Source: a virus. Taken from it: a stretch of DNA of 34,227 nt. Shown in pieces: positions 11,101 to 16,843 of the stretch. The position numbers were made by a program, and so were the translations under genes. The stretch's first letter is position 1, and each line of letters starts with the position of its first letter. The notes under the pieces were generated by a model. That model searched no databases and was not told the origin of the DNA. It saw nothing but the letters and a program-made list of their open reading frames with translations. Location: positions 1 through 34,227 of IMG/VR virus record IMGVR_UViG_3300024946_000004; one strand, 5' to 3'.

Positions 11101-12242
11101 ATTTCATCTGCTTCTGCTGTGCCAACAGGTGCATCAAGTTTTTTTGCAATATTAGTTAAAACTGCACCGCCTGCGCTCATGCCGCCAGATTGTAAAATGG
11201 TAGCTAATGCAGTATCTTTTACAGCCTTTTTATAGTCGTCAAACGTGGCATCTTGATTTAGGCCAATCTCTGGCGTTTTATCAACGAGGAATTGAAGTGT
11301 TGTTGTTAGCTCTTCTGCTGGCAGTTCTTTTAGACTGCTTTCAAGCATTGCAGCACCTAAGTCCGCTATGCCATTGCCTTGCGTAGCCTTACGCAACCCT
11401 TTAGCTACCTTATCAAAGCCACCTAGCTTTTCGCCTACAACCTCTGCACCTGCCATAGGGATGGCGCGTGTTGCTGATTGCAAAGGGCTTAAATCTCTCT
11501 CTCTACCTTCGTTATACTCTTGCAGGGCAACGCCACCGAATAAAGCAGGCAATGCAGAGCCTCCACTAGCGGCGCCTACGCCAAGTGCTGGCGCTGTTTG
11601 TATAACAGATGAAATTGCGTTAGCGCCGGCCTCCGGCAAGTCTTGAACAATCGATTCTTTTGCAAATCCTTCTACAGGCTTGCCACGCAATACTGCACGG
11701 TTCTCAACTTTATCAGCGTAGCGATTTTGTCCTTCTGCTAACTTGGCTAGCGTTTCAGAGTTTGTTAGGTCTGCAACTGACTTTAAAAAACCAGCCTCTA
11801 TTTTACCTAACCCAGCATAGCCACGATTTAAGCCAACTTTAGCAACACCTGAAATACCATCAACAACTTCTGCACCTTCTTCAAGCACGTTCTGTTTTTT
11901 GTTCTTGTCAATAGCTTTTTTGAATGATTTTGCTGCGGCCTGATCTGGCTTAACTTCTTTGCCATCCATGCCATCAACCACTGACTTGGTGCGCAATTCG
12001 TCTGCAATGGCTAAAGGTAATCTAATCGCATTGTCTTTAATGTAGTCAGCCGCATCTTTTGCTGTATTGATTACCCTGTCTGAAAATGATTTTGATTTTT
12101 CAGGTGTGACTTTAGAGGTCTCTTGACTAGAAAAATCCGCATCTATCTGATCCGCAATTGAAGGCATTGCTTGCGATATTTCAGCCTCGCTCATGCCTTC
12201 TGGGAATGTGATTGATTTACCGCGATATACTACGTTAGTCAT
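2190..12242 (-). CDS. giant polyvalent protein with ParB-like, LPD and two zincin peptidase modules
   Basis: A 3350-residue protein, the last gene of the late operon. Visible parts: an N-terminal FPEGMSEAEI motif as in many ejected phage proteins; a Gly/Ala-rich hydrophobic stretch about residues 205-260; a ParB-like nucleotide-binding motif (VLDGHH, DGHH at 806-809); an LPD5-like segment from about 1580 (FGFRGIQFGEW) leading to a zincin active site HEWFH at 1664-1668; a second zincin motif HEAIGH at 1982-1987; a DPLGL segment near 2244 resembling another polyvalent-associated domain; and a C-terminal LPD38-like region around 2950-3250 (NFNRKG, WYAFFNAAVQG). This matches the polyvalent proteins described for phages and conjugative elements, thought to enter the host with the DNA and counter defences or process other proteins. 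Its own late-type promoter precedes it. Individual substrates are unknown; no RNA polymerase motifs were seen. Confidence 0.85.
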   Translation of the reverse strand: MTNVVYRGKSITFPEGMSEAEISQAMPSIADQIDADFSSQETSKVTPEKSKSFSDRVINTAKDAADYIKDNAIRLPLAIADELRTKSVVDGMDGKEVKPDQAAAKSFKKAIDKNKKQNVLEEGAEVVDGISGVAKVGLNRGYAGLGKIEAGFLKSVADLTNSETLAKLAEGQNRYADKVENRAVLRGKPVEGFAKESIVQDLPEAGANAISSVIQTAPALGVGAASGGSALPALFGGVALQEYNEGRERDLSPLQSATRAIPMAGAEVVGEKLGGFDKVAKGLRKATQGNGIADLGAAMLESSLKELPAEELTTTLQFLVDKTPEIGLNQDATFDDYKKAVKDTALATILQSGGMSAGGAVLTNIAKKLDAPVGTAEADEIDAQLLAAFNASQQQKQDQAKQDEADTALANITNPDASIDDAIALAEKAIDIPFTKPNGLLNTISAQEAIPASDILGDDNVSADVLGATGMVDSGTVTNELDNAAGSAVATSDGINADEPSINRESVASDIPAGNGSQPDDALIEPDYSTMSYEQLQQAREDGMAKNKQLDLAVIRKYAGDNIANEAINWPQRKIDKWFESNATGEMENESSAFKGVNVEKIDQYANAITNFDESTPQALGNSIALKMRDIDKPGFEGSPEFVSIKNALAYSKEQGWNESEVIEAMRDKAVEYAGRDAPELFERLFKIKPQQQNEPQNIPETPLASQRAQVQVAGQKIDKEWTAFSPESGTLNIPRAEMPQVKAEHRGAMVNFLNARGVDHTQETVPASSLKPTQQEFSEAKVKKASKFAGGDRSILVSADNHVLDGHHQWLSKLNKGDNVDVIRLNAPIAQLLNDVKEFPSSTVESGASTSENGKATGALSDNETVSTDTTTVSSKQASSVVSDVIASLMKQRKTAKALNLEDGLNSGLDLANKMQNGKAVSAEKLKTLADLFKGKSQTISFLIDDLYQEAAKSKPAKSTKPKAPKQYKPKTLLATLRELGGVSLSEKRDVTGEDKGFAPGGYNQIFKKDNNRSLKVLIESGDLDDYLPYNMRLESNGANDDAFDSTEAYDYLADKIRNGESVLPYDTQQEIEASRFYENESAQDDIVSIAEISDEEVNKLLQEAGYDERENGTESAYYGSGLDEQEQESAGSNSEIENVEQGRTNSDVASGEREESAAETNAGKQAEVGTAKQDTDLLGENTTAKQAIADAERAKDAKRNSGNDNQDTFTLTGSNSEADIAAAAGAQDLFRDDAKMVDTKPKHQDEVDKAAEALTAAGVKGKEKLDTIKDVREGKVTADEVADAYGEPAAQKPKGNVDDFGEKLEGARKDMVRAMAKEYSDDELASLPLSKIWPITDVNLIDNKTAAAIAWTAREEIPSKPRKPYALKVWVGKVKTLRDIGRIVSKALEVNPELMLQKIKDAQLGQFKSKVALLEAIDRDAWKRIGKVEEYPNAYSYVDGVKQIKPMVRIDVDGVTTTYEASSVADVIDNVNEKLGKEKQEKRMAFEVRGSSKGGYFINKKGDKNYTKLKDFDSSKEAFEFLRNNYDEVVAAWDATKDRLNVKESDVRGKENRPRTGEDYRKGKDVSSEEFATTFGFRGIQFGEWVKQGGKDNDRQGALNAAYDALMDLANIVGVPPKAMSLEGTLGLSFGARGKGSAAAHFEPGNLVINLTKTQGAGTLAHEWFHALDNYFSRKRGGEKSMAEVKSQQAYREGNYITYKPEALYINKNYGNKGITKAELERYRKQSPNSKYWSEENWIIDPKHPQGVRPEVEVRFADLVDALNTSPMKQRARSIDGVKEGTDGYWSRIIELGARAFENYVIHKMQLNGYDNDYLANVVRVDSFNRDSSRFPYLLDEEVAPVAEAFDNLFGEIQTKESDSGNVVMFSRSNATPYRGMDKDKAQSIIDELQKSHKGIPKVKLVDHHSKLPIPSSIIEEINGSEQLLIERLELVTQLPSEQNIQAALSVRINDVEGLYSNGEIWINTNAINSEERLREVFAHEAIGHMSVESMLNEVDKTLFPKLLTQIKTLNKSGNKYIRGIWDDVKESQPDIDDNAMAGEVLAFIAERGDQDVEMSPVARSIWQRLIDGIKAFAKLVFDVEMTDVDVRDIVSMASRYAKGEDVVSLISNKDMYYSRNNRVPSKADGDTFLTAALEFTARNEDFFENAPSDAKEIADIASDMNTQFRVEPFGKSQTKLDGADTAWEVFLPNAKYRSAVIYEKGNEVWINVSRLRSGADFGTRIYSLAAAYAYNNDKVFIGDPLGLTAKAFYRRAENMLSSALKYGTTKHIEPHVAQTDPDLYYSFDEKTKDFGEAVRKIDWKKGNDAHNIKELIYTVYHGAITNLPELKNVIFNPTTQGFTTISGEQFTDDDFERVLSNYYARTDRVSGSRIIDGSSQDATVNTTETSNPYRAGIRTAKRAAFYNTFLRKQSSEERTELLGSYVRELQNRGLAPALQGVMYSRSKQSPQASLTPQWQVDESSKMDNVIRALQDKYIDLKRVTQEIKKSGTNIADRWNAYLQEELYHGRSAKRVQDFIKQDLTPLIEDMRMRGVGMADFEEYLWMRHAPERNKQIATINPDMQDGGAGVTTAEANSYMAALDPADKRKYEALAKRIDAITAKSRQVLVDYGLESQSIVNAWQSAYQFYVPLMREDMERGTGNGTGSGFKVKGNSSKRAMGSNRAVVDVIANIAQQYEKNVVRGEKNRVATAMIGLAKLNPNEEFWNVETPPTIRHVSKATGLVETRTDPSYKNRNNVIVARIVNKRGEIEERSVTFNEFNDRAMKMALSLNNLDVDQVSAVSNFMGNITRYFSSINTQYNPIFGIVNITRDTQGAMLNLSTTEIAGKQKEVLANIMPALRGIYAETRTDNGIKSPMQFGSFTEAQKSKAQEMRALWEEYQREGGTTGFRDMYANAEERTKAVSKALDPNWWTKTLAGKVVTVGGVLAVPETALNDKLIKPIFYWLSDYNQTLENAVRLAAYKVAIDSGISKQQAASIGKNLTVNFNRKGTATRTMGAWYAFFNAAVQGTARIGETLTGPKGKQIIAGGISIGVAQALMLAMAGFDEDEPPEFVRSSNFIIPIPNTDQKYITIPMPLGFNVLPNFGRITTEWLLSGAENTTERVFDIFGAVMESFNPLGGNGRIDSIIMPTVADPFNDLSKNEDWTGRNIAQEDFSNLRPTPGYTRTRDKATELSIELARWINNLSGGDDYEKGQLSPTGDQIEYLTGQLTGGVGREVVKTVNTIESIVTGEDLPTYKIPLVGRFVGNSAGQAPQAGKFYNNLIKLNKLEAGYLGRLKDGKDADEFLNENPELNYVDYGKKAQSAISKLRDYKRDLVKEGANREEVKLVDEQITLIMTEFNQTVKPEITNP

Positions 12243-12265
12243 GCTGATTATCCAGAAACAATAAA

Positions 12266-12289
12266 GGGTTGGATAATTCTATCCAACCC
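12266..12289. repeat. perfect 10-bp palindrome overlapping the -10 box
   Basis: gggttggata at 12266-12275 pairs with tatccaaccc at 12280-12289 around a 4-nt attc loop. On the minus strand the stem is followed by CCCTTTATTGTTT, so it could be a weak terminator. The predicted -10 hexamer TAGAAT (12276-12281) occupies its loop and top pair, so it could equally be an operator over the polyvalent-protein promoter. Confidence 0.5.
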
Positions 12290-12300
12290 CACTTGTGTCA
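12276..12300 (-). promoter_or_regulatory. late-promoter-like element P1 (before polyvalent gene)
   Basis: Minus strand: box TGACACAAGTGGG followed at the shared distance by -10-like TAGAAT (12276-12281). It is the most diverged box of the five but has the best -10. The predicted start near 12269 gives a leader of about 27 nt before the ATG at 12242. Confidence 0.55.
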
Positions 12301-12311
12301 CCAGGCGATGC

Positions 12312-13130
12312 TTAACGGTTAAATATATAATTGCCGTTTTTATCTCTCGTTAAACCGCCTACTGGCTTTTGCGGCACCTTCTCTTTACGTGTGACTGATG
12401 TTGTCATTAAAGGCTTTCCATCTTTACCCAGTTTATTTGTTCCATCAAAACCAATCACTGGTTTTTCAGTCACGGTTTGATATTCGTCACTTTCAATTTT
12501 ATTGAATTTATCAAAGCCTTTCGAGGTGAGTTTCCCATTTTTAACATACTCTGGGTTGTCGCTATAGGCATCAATAAAGTCACGTTTACGTGATTCCGTT
12601 TCCGTTTCACGCTGCGGAGCACGCCCAGCCACCGCTTTTTTAATATCCATTGCAGACATTTTATCTAAGAAAGCTTGTGCCTTTTTGTCGCCAGATGCTG
12701 CCAAAAATATCATTTCATTCACATCAACTTTTTCGGCTTTTGGGTTGCCTTCTGCAATCACTTTACCACCACTATCAACAACCTTTTGTCCTTCACTTAA
12801 TGTAAAAGTTTCGCGTTTAGGTGTTGACTTATTAAACTTCTCTGCGGTTTCTAAATCACCAGATTGCATAGCTTTATTGGCGGCTTCTTGCGTACTTAAC
12901 ACTACGCCATCATCACCTGTCATGTAGCCTTTGTTGCGCTCCCTTTCGGCAGCTTCACGCTTATCTTCCATTGCAAATCCTGCTTCTTTCAATCGAAGCT
13001 CTTTATCCATCTGTGCATCAAGCAACGCCGTCTTTAAATCAAATTCTTGCTTCTGAGCTAGGTCGCGGCCTCTCCCCTCTGAATATCCTTTAGCCGCGCC
13101 TGCTGCCATAAAACCTAATAAGCCAGACAT
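12312..13130 (-). CDS. putative internal virion/ejection protein
   Basis: A 272-residue protein of no recognised family. It starts with a short Gly/Ala-rich hydrophobic segment (GLLGFMAAGAAKG), followed by a charged coiled-coil at about residues 25-70 and a long polar, Lys/Glu-rich remainder. AAGGAG lies 7 nt before the ATG, which overlaps the upstream stop as TAATG, so translation is coupled to the 153-residue protein. Its position between lysis/internal genes and the giant polyvalent gene, and its polar low-complexity character, suggest a protein packaged inside the virion and ejected with DNA. That role is inferred only from context. Confidence 0.6.
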   Translation of the reverse strand: MSGLLGFMAAGAAKGYSEGRGRDLAQKQEFDLKTALLDAQMDKELRLKEAGFAMEDKREAAERERNKGYMTGDDGVVLSTQEAANKAMQSGDLETAEKFNKSTPKRETFTLSEGQKVVDSGGKVIAEGNPKAEKVDVNEMIFLAASGDKKAQAFLDKMSAMDIKKAVAGRAPQRETETESRKRDFIDAYSDNPEYVKNGKLTSKGFDKFNKIESDEYQTVTEKPVIGFDGTNKLGKDGKPLMTTSVTRKEKVPQKPVGGLTRDKNGNYIFNR

Positions 13131-13591
13131 TATTCTGCTCCTTGATACTGTGATAAAGCTTGCTCTGATATTTGCCCAAACTGTTGCGGATCAACACCAA
13201 AACCGCGCATTAAAGAATCGATCATCGTTTGCATTGCTTGCGCAATAATCTCTGGTGCCATTTCTTCCTCTGTCACCGTTTCTAAAAACTCTGCGGCCTG
13301 CGCGAGTAGATATGTTCCAGCAGGTACAATCACTTCGCCTGGCATTGTCTGGTTGCTTTTTTGGTAAAGCATCGCCATTAAGCTTGCAATTTGAGAACCA
13401 AGCATTTCGCCAATATCGCCTTCACTCTTATTTAGCATTTGAATAATATCTTCGTGCGTTTCCTCTGAAAATATCACTTTCATGCCGGCCTTAACTACAC
13501 GCGCAAAAGCTTCTTGAAACTCTTTAGGAATATTGCCTGATATATCCTCAGCAATTGCCGCCGGCTTTGCGTTAAATTGTTTCTTGGCCAT
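13130..13591 (-). CDS. conserved-looking phage virion-associated protein, function unknown
   Basis: A 153-residue, acidic, helical protein. Residues about 20-60 (EFQEAFARVVKAGMKVIFSEETHEDIIQ and onward) and 90-150 look like helical bundles; there is no signal peptide or clear membrane segment. A strong GGAGGTG precedes the ATG, which overlaps the upstream stop as TAATG. It sits in an unbroken run of translationally coupled internal-protein genes between the spanins and the giant polyvalent gene, so it is probably expressed late and may be a virion component or chaperone for ejection proteins. Family not recognised. Confidence 0.55.
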   Translation of the reverse strand: MAKKQFNAKPAAIAEDISGNIPKEFQEAFARVVKAGMKVIFSEETHEDIIQMLNKSEGDIGEMLGSQIASLMAMLYQKSNQTMPGEVIVPAGTYLLAQAAEFLETVTEEEMAPEIIAQAMQTMIDSLMRGFGVDPQQFGQISEQALSQYQGAE

Positions 13592-14586
13592 TACGCACCT
13601 CCCATTTGTGAAAGCATGCCTGTTGCACCTGTTTTGGCTTGCTGGATTTGGTTGTATTCTTCTGGGGTGACATATTTAATCTCACCATCGATCGATACGG
13701 CTATCTTCCCTGGTGTATTAGTGCCGGGCTGTCTGTTGTAAACATTTTGGTTTTCGTTTACAGTTGCCGCCGCATTCGGTTGGTATTGCAAGTTTTGTTG
13801 GCGTTGAGCGATTAAATCCATCTGCTGCTGCTGTGCTGCAGTTTGTGAATTGGTTAAATCAACTTTAGCGTCAGTCAATGGCTGCAACTGCTCAATTTCT
13901 TTACCCTTCATATAACCTTCTGAAAGTCCACCTAATGCATTGATTGCACCAGAGTTACTATTGAGTGAACCTAATAATCCACTAGCGCCACTCGATACCG
14001 CATCCGTTGCTCTACCTAATGCCGATGTAGAAACGCCATCAACAAAACCTAATTGCTCAGTACCTGCCGACATTAAGCCGCCTGCTGTATCTGCCGCATT
14101 ACTTGCTATACCAGCAGTATCTTTAATGCCGCTGACCATGGCACTATCGCCAATCCCTAAACCAGATTTGATATTGCTAAATACACTCTTAACGGCATCA
14201 CCAGAAACTGTGTTAAAGAAGTTTGATGTGCCGTCTGCCGCAGTTGAGAATGGATTCATAAACCCACCTTCAACACCGGTAAATGCACCAACACCAAAAC
14301 CTGCAAGGCCTGCCACTGCGCCAATTGTGGATAGTGTTTTATTGCCAGTAATTGCACCTAGTCCGCTAGCGATACCGCCTGCAATCATAATGCCGCCAAG
14401 TAATGTGCTTGTTGCCGCCATCCCTGCTGAAATTGACCCGATTGCGGCAGCAACGCCAAGTGCAGGGCCATTTTTTTCACCATAAGGCGCGCCTTTGTGC
14501 GGATTGGCAAACGGCATATCAACCGACATGCGGCGTGTATGAGTAATGGTTTGGTACTCAATGCGTGGTATTTGAATGGCGATCAT
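13591..14586 (-). CDS. putative internal virion protein with glycine-rich membrane-active region
   Basis: A 331-residue protein. Residues about 35-105 are a long Gly/Ala-rich hydrophobic region of several GxxxG-like repeats (TLLGGIMIAGGIASGLGAI, then AVAGLAGFGVGAF), able to insert in or cross membranes. The middle is Ser/Ala-rich, and residues about 240-290 are Gln/Asn-rich (TAAQQQQMDLIAQRQQNLQ). The C-terminus carries a small ordered segment (KIAVSIDGEIKYVTPEEYNQI). This composition is typical of podovirus ejection proteins that form a channel through the envelope. The ATG at 14586 has AAGGAC upstream and overlaps the preceding gene by 29 nt. The ejection role is inferred from composition and neighbours. 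Confidence 0.6.
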   Translation of the reverse strand: MIAIQIPRIEYQTITHTRRMSVDMPFANPHKGAPYGEKNGPALGVAAAIGSISAGMAATSTLLGGIMIAGGIASGLGAITGNKTLSTIGAVAGLAGFGVGAFTGVEGGFMNPFSTAADGTSNFFNTVSGDAVKSVFSNIKSGLGIGDSAMVSGIKDTAGIASNAADTAGGLMSAGTEQLGFVDGVSTSALGRATDAVSSGASGLLGSLNSNSGAINALGGLSEGYMKGKEIEQLQPLTDAKVDLTNSQTAAQQQQMDLIAQRQQNLQYQPNAAATVNENQNVYNRQPGTNTPGKIAVSIDGEIKYVTPEEYNQIQQAKTGATGMLSQMGGA

Positions 14587-14941
14587 TTTTTGTGTCCTTG
14601 TCTAGCCAAAAGTATTCGTGCAGTTCATCTTCATGTGTTTTTTTAAAGCCAAACAACTCTACTAACTTTTTGTATTTGTCTTTTTTATACAGCCTTGTTA
14701 CTAAAAATCCGTGTTTATCAATGAGCGCATTTACTACTTCATGCATCATTTCTTTACGTCCAACAATCTTTCTAAATTGCTTATTTAATGCAAAATGAAT
14801 TTCATTGTTTTGCATCATGGTTTCGCCTATTTGCACGCCACGATAGATGAGCGGCTCAACTTCCCACTTTAATAACGCAAGCTTCACTTGCTCAATTGAT
14901 AAGTGCTCTTCGTTAATTAAATAATCCTGTATTTCTTTCAT
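14558..14941 (-). CDS. GNAT-like internal virion protein, similar in pattern to T7 gp13
   Basis: A 127-residue protein. Residues about 25-115 follow the pattern of a reduced GNAT acetyltransferase fold: a strand pair (EPLIYRGVQIGETMM, EIHFALNKQFR), a long helix (GRKEMMHEVVNALIDKHG) and a terminal LVELFGFKKT segment, the usual place of the acyl-CoA fold end. Several podoviruses carry such an inactive-looking GNAT-like protein next to their internal virion proteins, T7 gp13 being the known example. Its ATG overlaps the upstream stop as TAATG and has no good Shine-Dalgarno, so it depends on coupling. Acetyltransferase activity is not claimed; the similarity was judged by eye. Confidence 0.5.
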   Translation of the reverse strand: MKEIQDYLINEEHLSIEQVKLALLKWEVEPLIYRGVQIGETMMQNNEIHFALNKQFRKIVGRKEMMHEVVNALIDKHGFLVTRLYKKDKYKKLVELFGFKKTHEDELHEYFWLDKDTKNDRHSNTTH

Positions 14942-15786
14942 TACGCAGTCGGGAACGTAAGCAATCCATCAAGGTTTAAACCGCCAATTTTCCCCAAAAT
15001 GTTTAAGCCAGTTTTTAGCAATTCATTCTGGTTGGTGACTGCCGCAGTTTTCGCCTCTGGTGTTAAATCAGGATTTTGTAAAATGTCACTAATGTTTCTA
15101 ACAGATTGCTGATACAACGAACCGGCAGATGCCTCTGATTGCAATATCGTTTTATAGCTTGCCTCAATATCCGCAAGCTGTAATTTGTTGCTTTGATCCA
15201 TGAACTGCTTAATCACCACATTCTGCTCATTCGCATTGAATATGTTTGTTTTGTTCTGCTCAGACGCATTGAACTTGTTAGCATCCTGCTGATTGTTTGC
15301 ATTGAACTGGCTATTCTGAGCTTCAGTATTTGTATTGAATTTATTAATATCCTGTTGCTGGCTTGCATTAAAAGTATTGGTTTGTTGCTGATTGCTTTGG
15401 TTGGTATTCAACACGTTAGTATTTACACCAGCATCATATTGAGCGATTGGCAAAGCTCGATCCATCACCGCTGCTTGTCCAGCTTGTACCGCCATTGAGC
15501 TGTTTAACATACCTCTGCTATTGGCGGCCTGTTTTGCTTTTGCTGCTGCTTGTTGCATCAATGGCGAATCTTCACCGATTACCTTATTGACTTGGTTACT
15601 TAGCAGTTCATTACTATTCACATCTCTGGTGATTGCAGAAGTTAAACCGCTGGCAGTTGGTGTAGGTGCCGCCGCTGTTGCTGCATTTGCGGTTTGTGTT
15701 TGCGCCAACTGAGGCGTTGCGCTAACGTTGTTGTAGTTGTTGATACCGTCTGTTGGTGTCCAAGACTGATTATTTGTTGTTGTCAT
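14941..15786 (-). CDS. Asn/Gln-rich internal virion protein with 11-residue repeats
   Basis: A 281-residue protein. An Ala/Thr/Gln-rich N-terminus and a helical segment (about residues 75-110) precede five consecutive 11-residue repeats at 137-191 with consensus NxFNAxxQxxx. The C-terminal part (200-281) is helical and ends in a Gly/Leu-rich stretch. Similar N-x-F-N repeats occur in phage structural and ejection proteins, where an 11-residue period favours a right-handed coiled coil. AAGGAAA precedes the ATG at 15786. It is the first gene after the lysis cassette and is coupled (TAATG) to the GNAT-like gene. A tail or core protein is likely; no enzyme motif is present. Confidence 0.6.
   Translation of the reverse strand: MTTTNNQSWTPTDGINNYNNVSATPQLAQTQTANAATAAAPTPTASGLTSAITRDVNSNELLSNQVNKVIGEDSPLMQQAAAKAKQAANSRGMLNSSMAVQAGQAAVMDRALPIAQYDAGVNTNVLNTNQSNQQQTNTFNASQQQDINKFNTNTEAQNSQFNANNQQDANKFNASEQNKTNIFNANEQNVVIKQFMDQSNKLQLADIEASYKTILQSEASAGSLYQQSVRNISDILQNPDLTPEAKTAAVTNQNELLKTGLNILGKIGGLNLDGLLTFPTA
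15214..15378 (-). repeat. five 33-nt coding repeats (11-residue units)
   Basis: Five in-frame units of 11 codons encode N-x-F-N-[ANT]-x-x-x-Q/A-x-x, residues 137-191 of the Asn/Gln-rich protein. Amino acids are better conserved than bases, so these are old protein repeats under selection, not a recent duplication. Confidence 0.7.
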
Positions 15787-15795
15787 GATGTTTCC

Positions 15796-16308
15796 TTATT
15801 CCCCACAAACGCACATCTTGCCGTTAAGTGATTCAGCCTTGTCTATTAAGGCGTTGTGTTTGATGATGTTGTCGTTACAGGTTTTAAAATTATCCGCTGC
15901 GTTGGTGAGGACTTCTGTAACGTTGGCGACAACGGCTTCATTTTCTGTGGCCTCTCTAGCAAGCTCTGGTCTATGGTTATCCGCACCTGCGATGGCGCTG
16001 TTCCACAAGCTGAGAGAATCAGCATCAAAGCAAATGTCAGTATCATTCTTTTCATATATCTTCTCCCTGATCGTTCGATACACTATTTCTGTTTTTTGCA
16101 GGTTATCAATCTTCTTTTCGATGATTGGCTTAGATTCATTCTGCAAAACTTCTGCCTGCTTAACCTGCTTTTGAATGCCTGTAAGTTGGCCTGAGTTTGT
16201 TTTCCAGCCATGGACCGTCCAGCCAGACGCAAACGCAACAATAGCAACGACTGCAATTAGCATTGCGTTATTTTTAAGATTGGCAATCAATGCAATTGGA
16301 TTAATCAT
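15796..16308 (-). CDS. Rz-like inner-membrane spanin
   Basis: About 170 residues. One N-terminal transmembrane segment (MLIAVVAIVAFASGW, roughly residues 16-33) is followed by a periplasmic coiled-coil (LTGIQKQVKQAEVLQNE onward). It is the i-spanin that joins the o-spanin across the periplasm to fuse inner and outer membranes in the last lysis step. Key evidence is the lipoprotein gene nested inside it in another frame, the lambda Rz/Rz1 layout. A TTG at 16314 is also in frame, but the ATG at 16308 is preferred; either overlaps the amidase stop. The several cysteines near the C-terminus (CNDN, CVCGE) could allow disulfides. Little primary sequence is conserved in this family, so the call rests on topology and context. 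Confidence 0.8.
   Translation of the reverse strand: MINPIALIANLKNNAMLIAVVAIVAFASGWTVHGWKTNSGQLTGIQKQVKQAEVLQNESKPIIEKKIDNLQKTEIVYRTIREKIYEKNDTDICFDADSLSLWNSAIAGADNHRPELAREATENEAVVANVTEVLTNAADNFKTCNDNIIKHNALIDKAESLNGKMCVCGE
15846..16055 (-). CDS. Rz1-like outer-membrane lipoprotein spanin, nested in Rz
   Basis: A 69-residue lipoprotein entirely inside the i-spanin gene in a different frame. The signal peptide MKRMILTFALMLILSAC ends in the lipobox L-S-A-C, so the lipidated residue is C17 and the mature protein has 53 residues. It is short, polar and has several prolines, as in o-spanins. Together with Rz it would disrupt the outer membrane after endolysin action. G18 after the cysteine (no Asp at +2) agrees with outer-membrane sorting. 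Complete nesting, not just overlap, is the lambda-type architecture. Confidence 0.85.
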   Translation of the reverse strand: MKRMILTFALMLILSACGTAPSQVRITIDQSLLERPQKMKPLSPTLQKSSPTQRIILKPVTTTSSNTTP

Positions 16309-16843
16309 ATTCAATCGGATTCATGCCGCCTCTAACCCAAGCTGAAACGTCGAAATTCGGGCACGTTTTTACCCATTCATTCCGTGTAATTTGACCGTCA
16401 CCATTAAGATCAGGGCTATGGTCACGATGTCCAAGTATTTTAATCCCCATATCTTTGTAAGCATTTAACGCACCTGATACAGTCGCGTGTGGCTTGCCTT
16501 GGATAATTGATGATAGGTTAATCAAACAAGTGCGCAGCGTTTCCCATTGCTCTGGCGTGTATTTATCAGTGCCGATTAAACAGATGCCAATAGAACCAGT
16601 ATTTCTACCTTGAACGTGTGCGCCGACCTCTTCTAACCCACGGCCAGTTTCAATATGTCCATCTACTGTAATCACGTAGTGATAGCCAATGCTTGGCAGT
16701 TCTGGGTTAAAGTTGCGCTTTGCCTGACTGTCACGCTTGAAGCTTCTTTGACGGTGCATTTCGTCAATATGTCTTGCGCGAATATCCTTACCGTTAGGCG
16801 TGGCTGAGCAGTGAATGATGATGTTGTTAATTACTCGCTTCAT
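16301..16843 (-). CDS. endolysin, N-acetylmuramoyl-L-alanine amidase (Amidase_2) with an EF-hand-like loop
   Basis: A 180-residue T7-lysozyme-type amidase that cuts the bond between N-acetylmuramate and L-alanine in peptidoglycan. The zinc ligands of the family are visible as H11 (IIIHCSAT), H139 (LGHRDHSPD) and C161 (KTCPNFD), with K159 before the cysteine and Y55 in SIGYHYVI. Between the second and third ligands residues 145-156 spell a canonical EF-hand calcium loop (DLNGDGQITRNE). There is no signal peptide, so release depends on the holin(s). The ATG has an AAGG upstream and overlaps the stop of the preceding membrane-protein gene as ATGA; the spanin follows. Confidence 0.93.
   Translation of the reverse strand: MKRVINNIIIHCSATPNGKDIRARHIDEMHRQRSFKRDSQAKRNFNPELPSIGYHYVITVDGHIETGRGLEEVGAHVQGRNTGSIGICLIGTDKYTPEQWETLRTCLINLSSIIQGKPHATVSGALNAYKDMGIKILGHRDHSPDLNGDGQITRNEWVKTCPNFDVSAWVRGGMNPIEYD

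Noticed and set aside
2190-12242. N4-type virion RNA polymerase, suggested by size and N4-gp56 capsid
   Set aside because: No polymerase motifs were seen; the visible domains are polyvalent-protein modules and zincins.
13940-14485. A 181-codon plus-strand open frame
   Set aside because: It mirrors the Ala/Gly-rich internal protein on the other strand; Pro/Ala bias and lack of ribosome-binding site mark it as a shadow.
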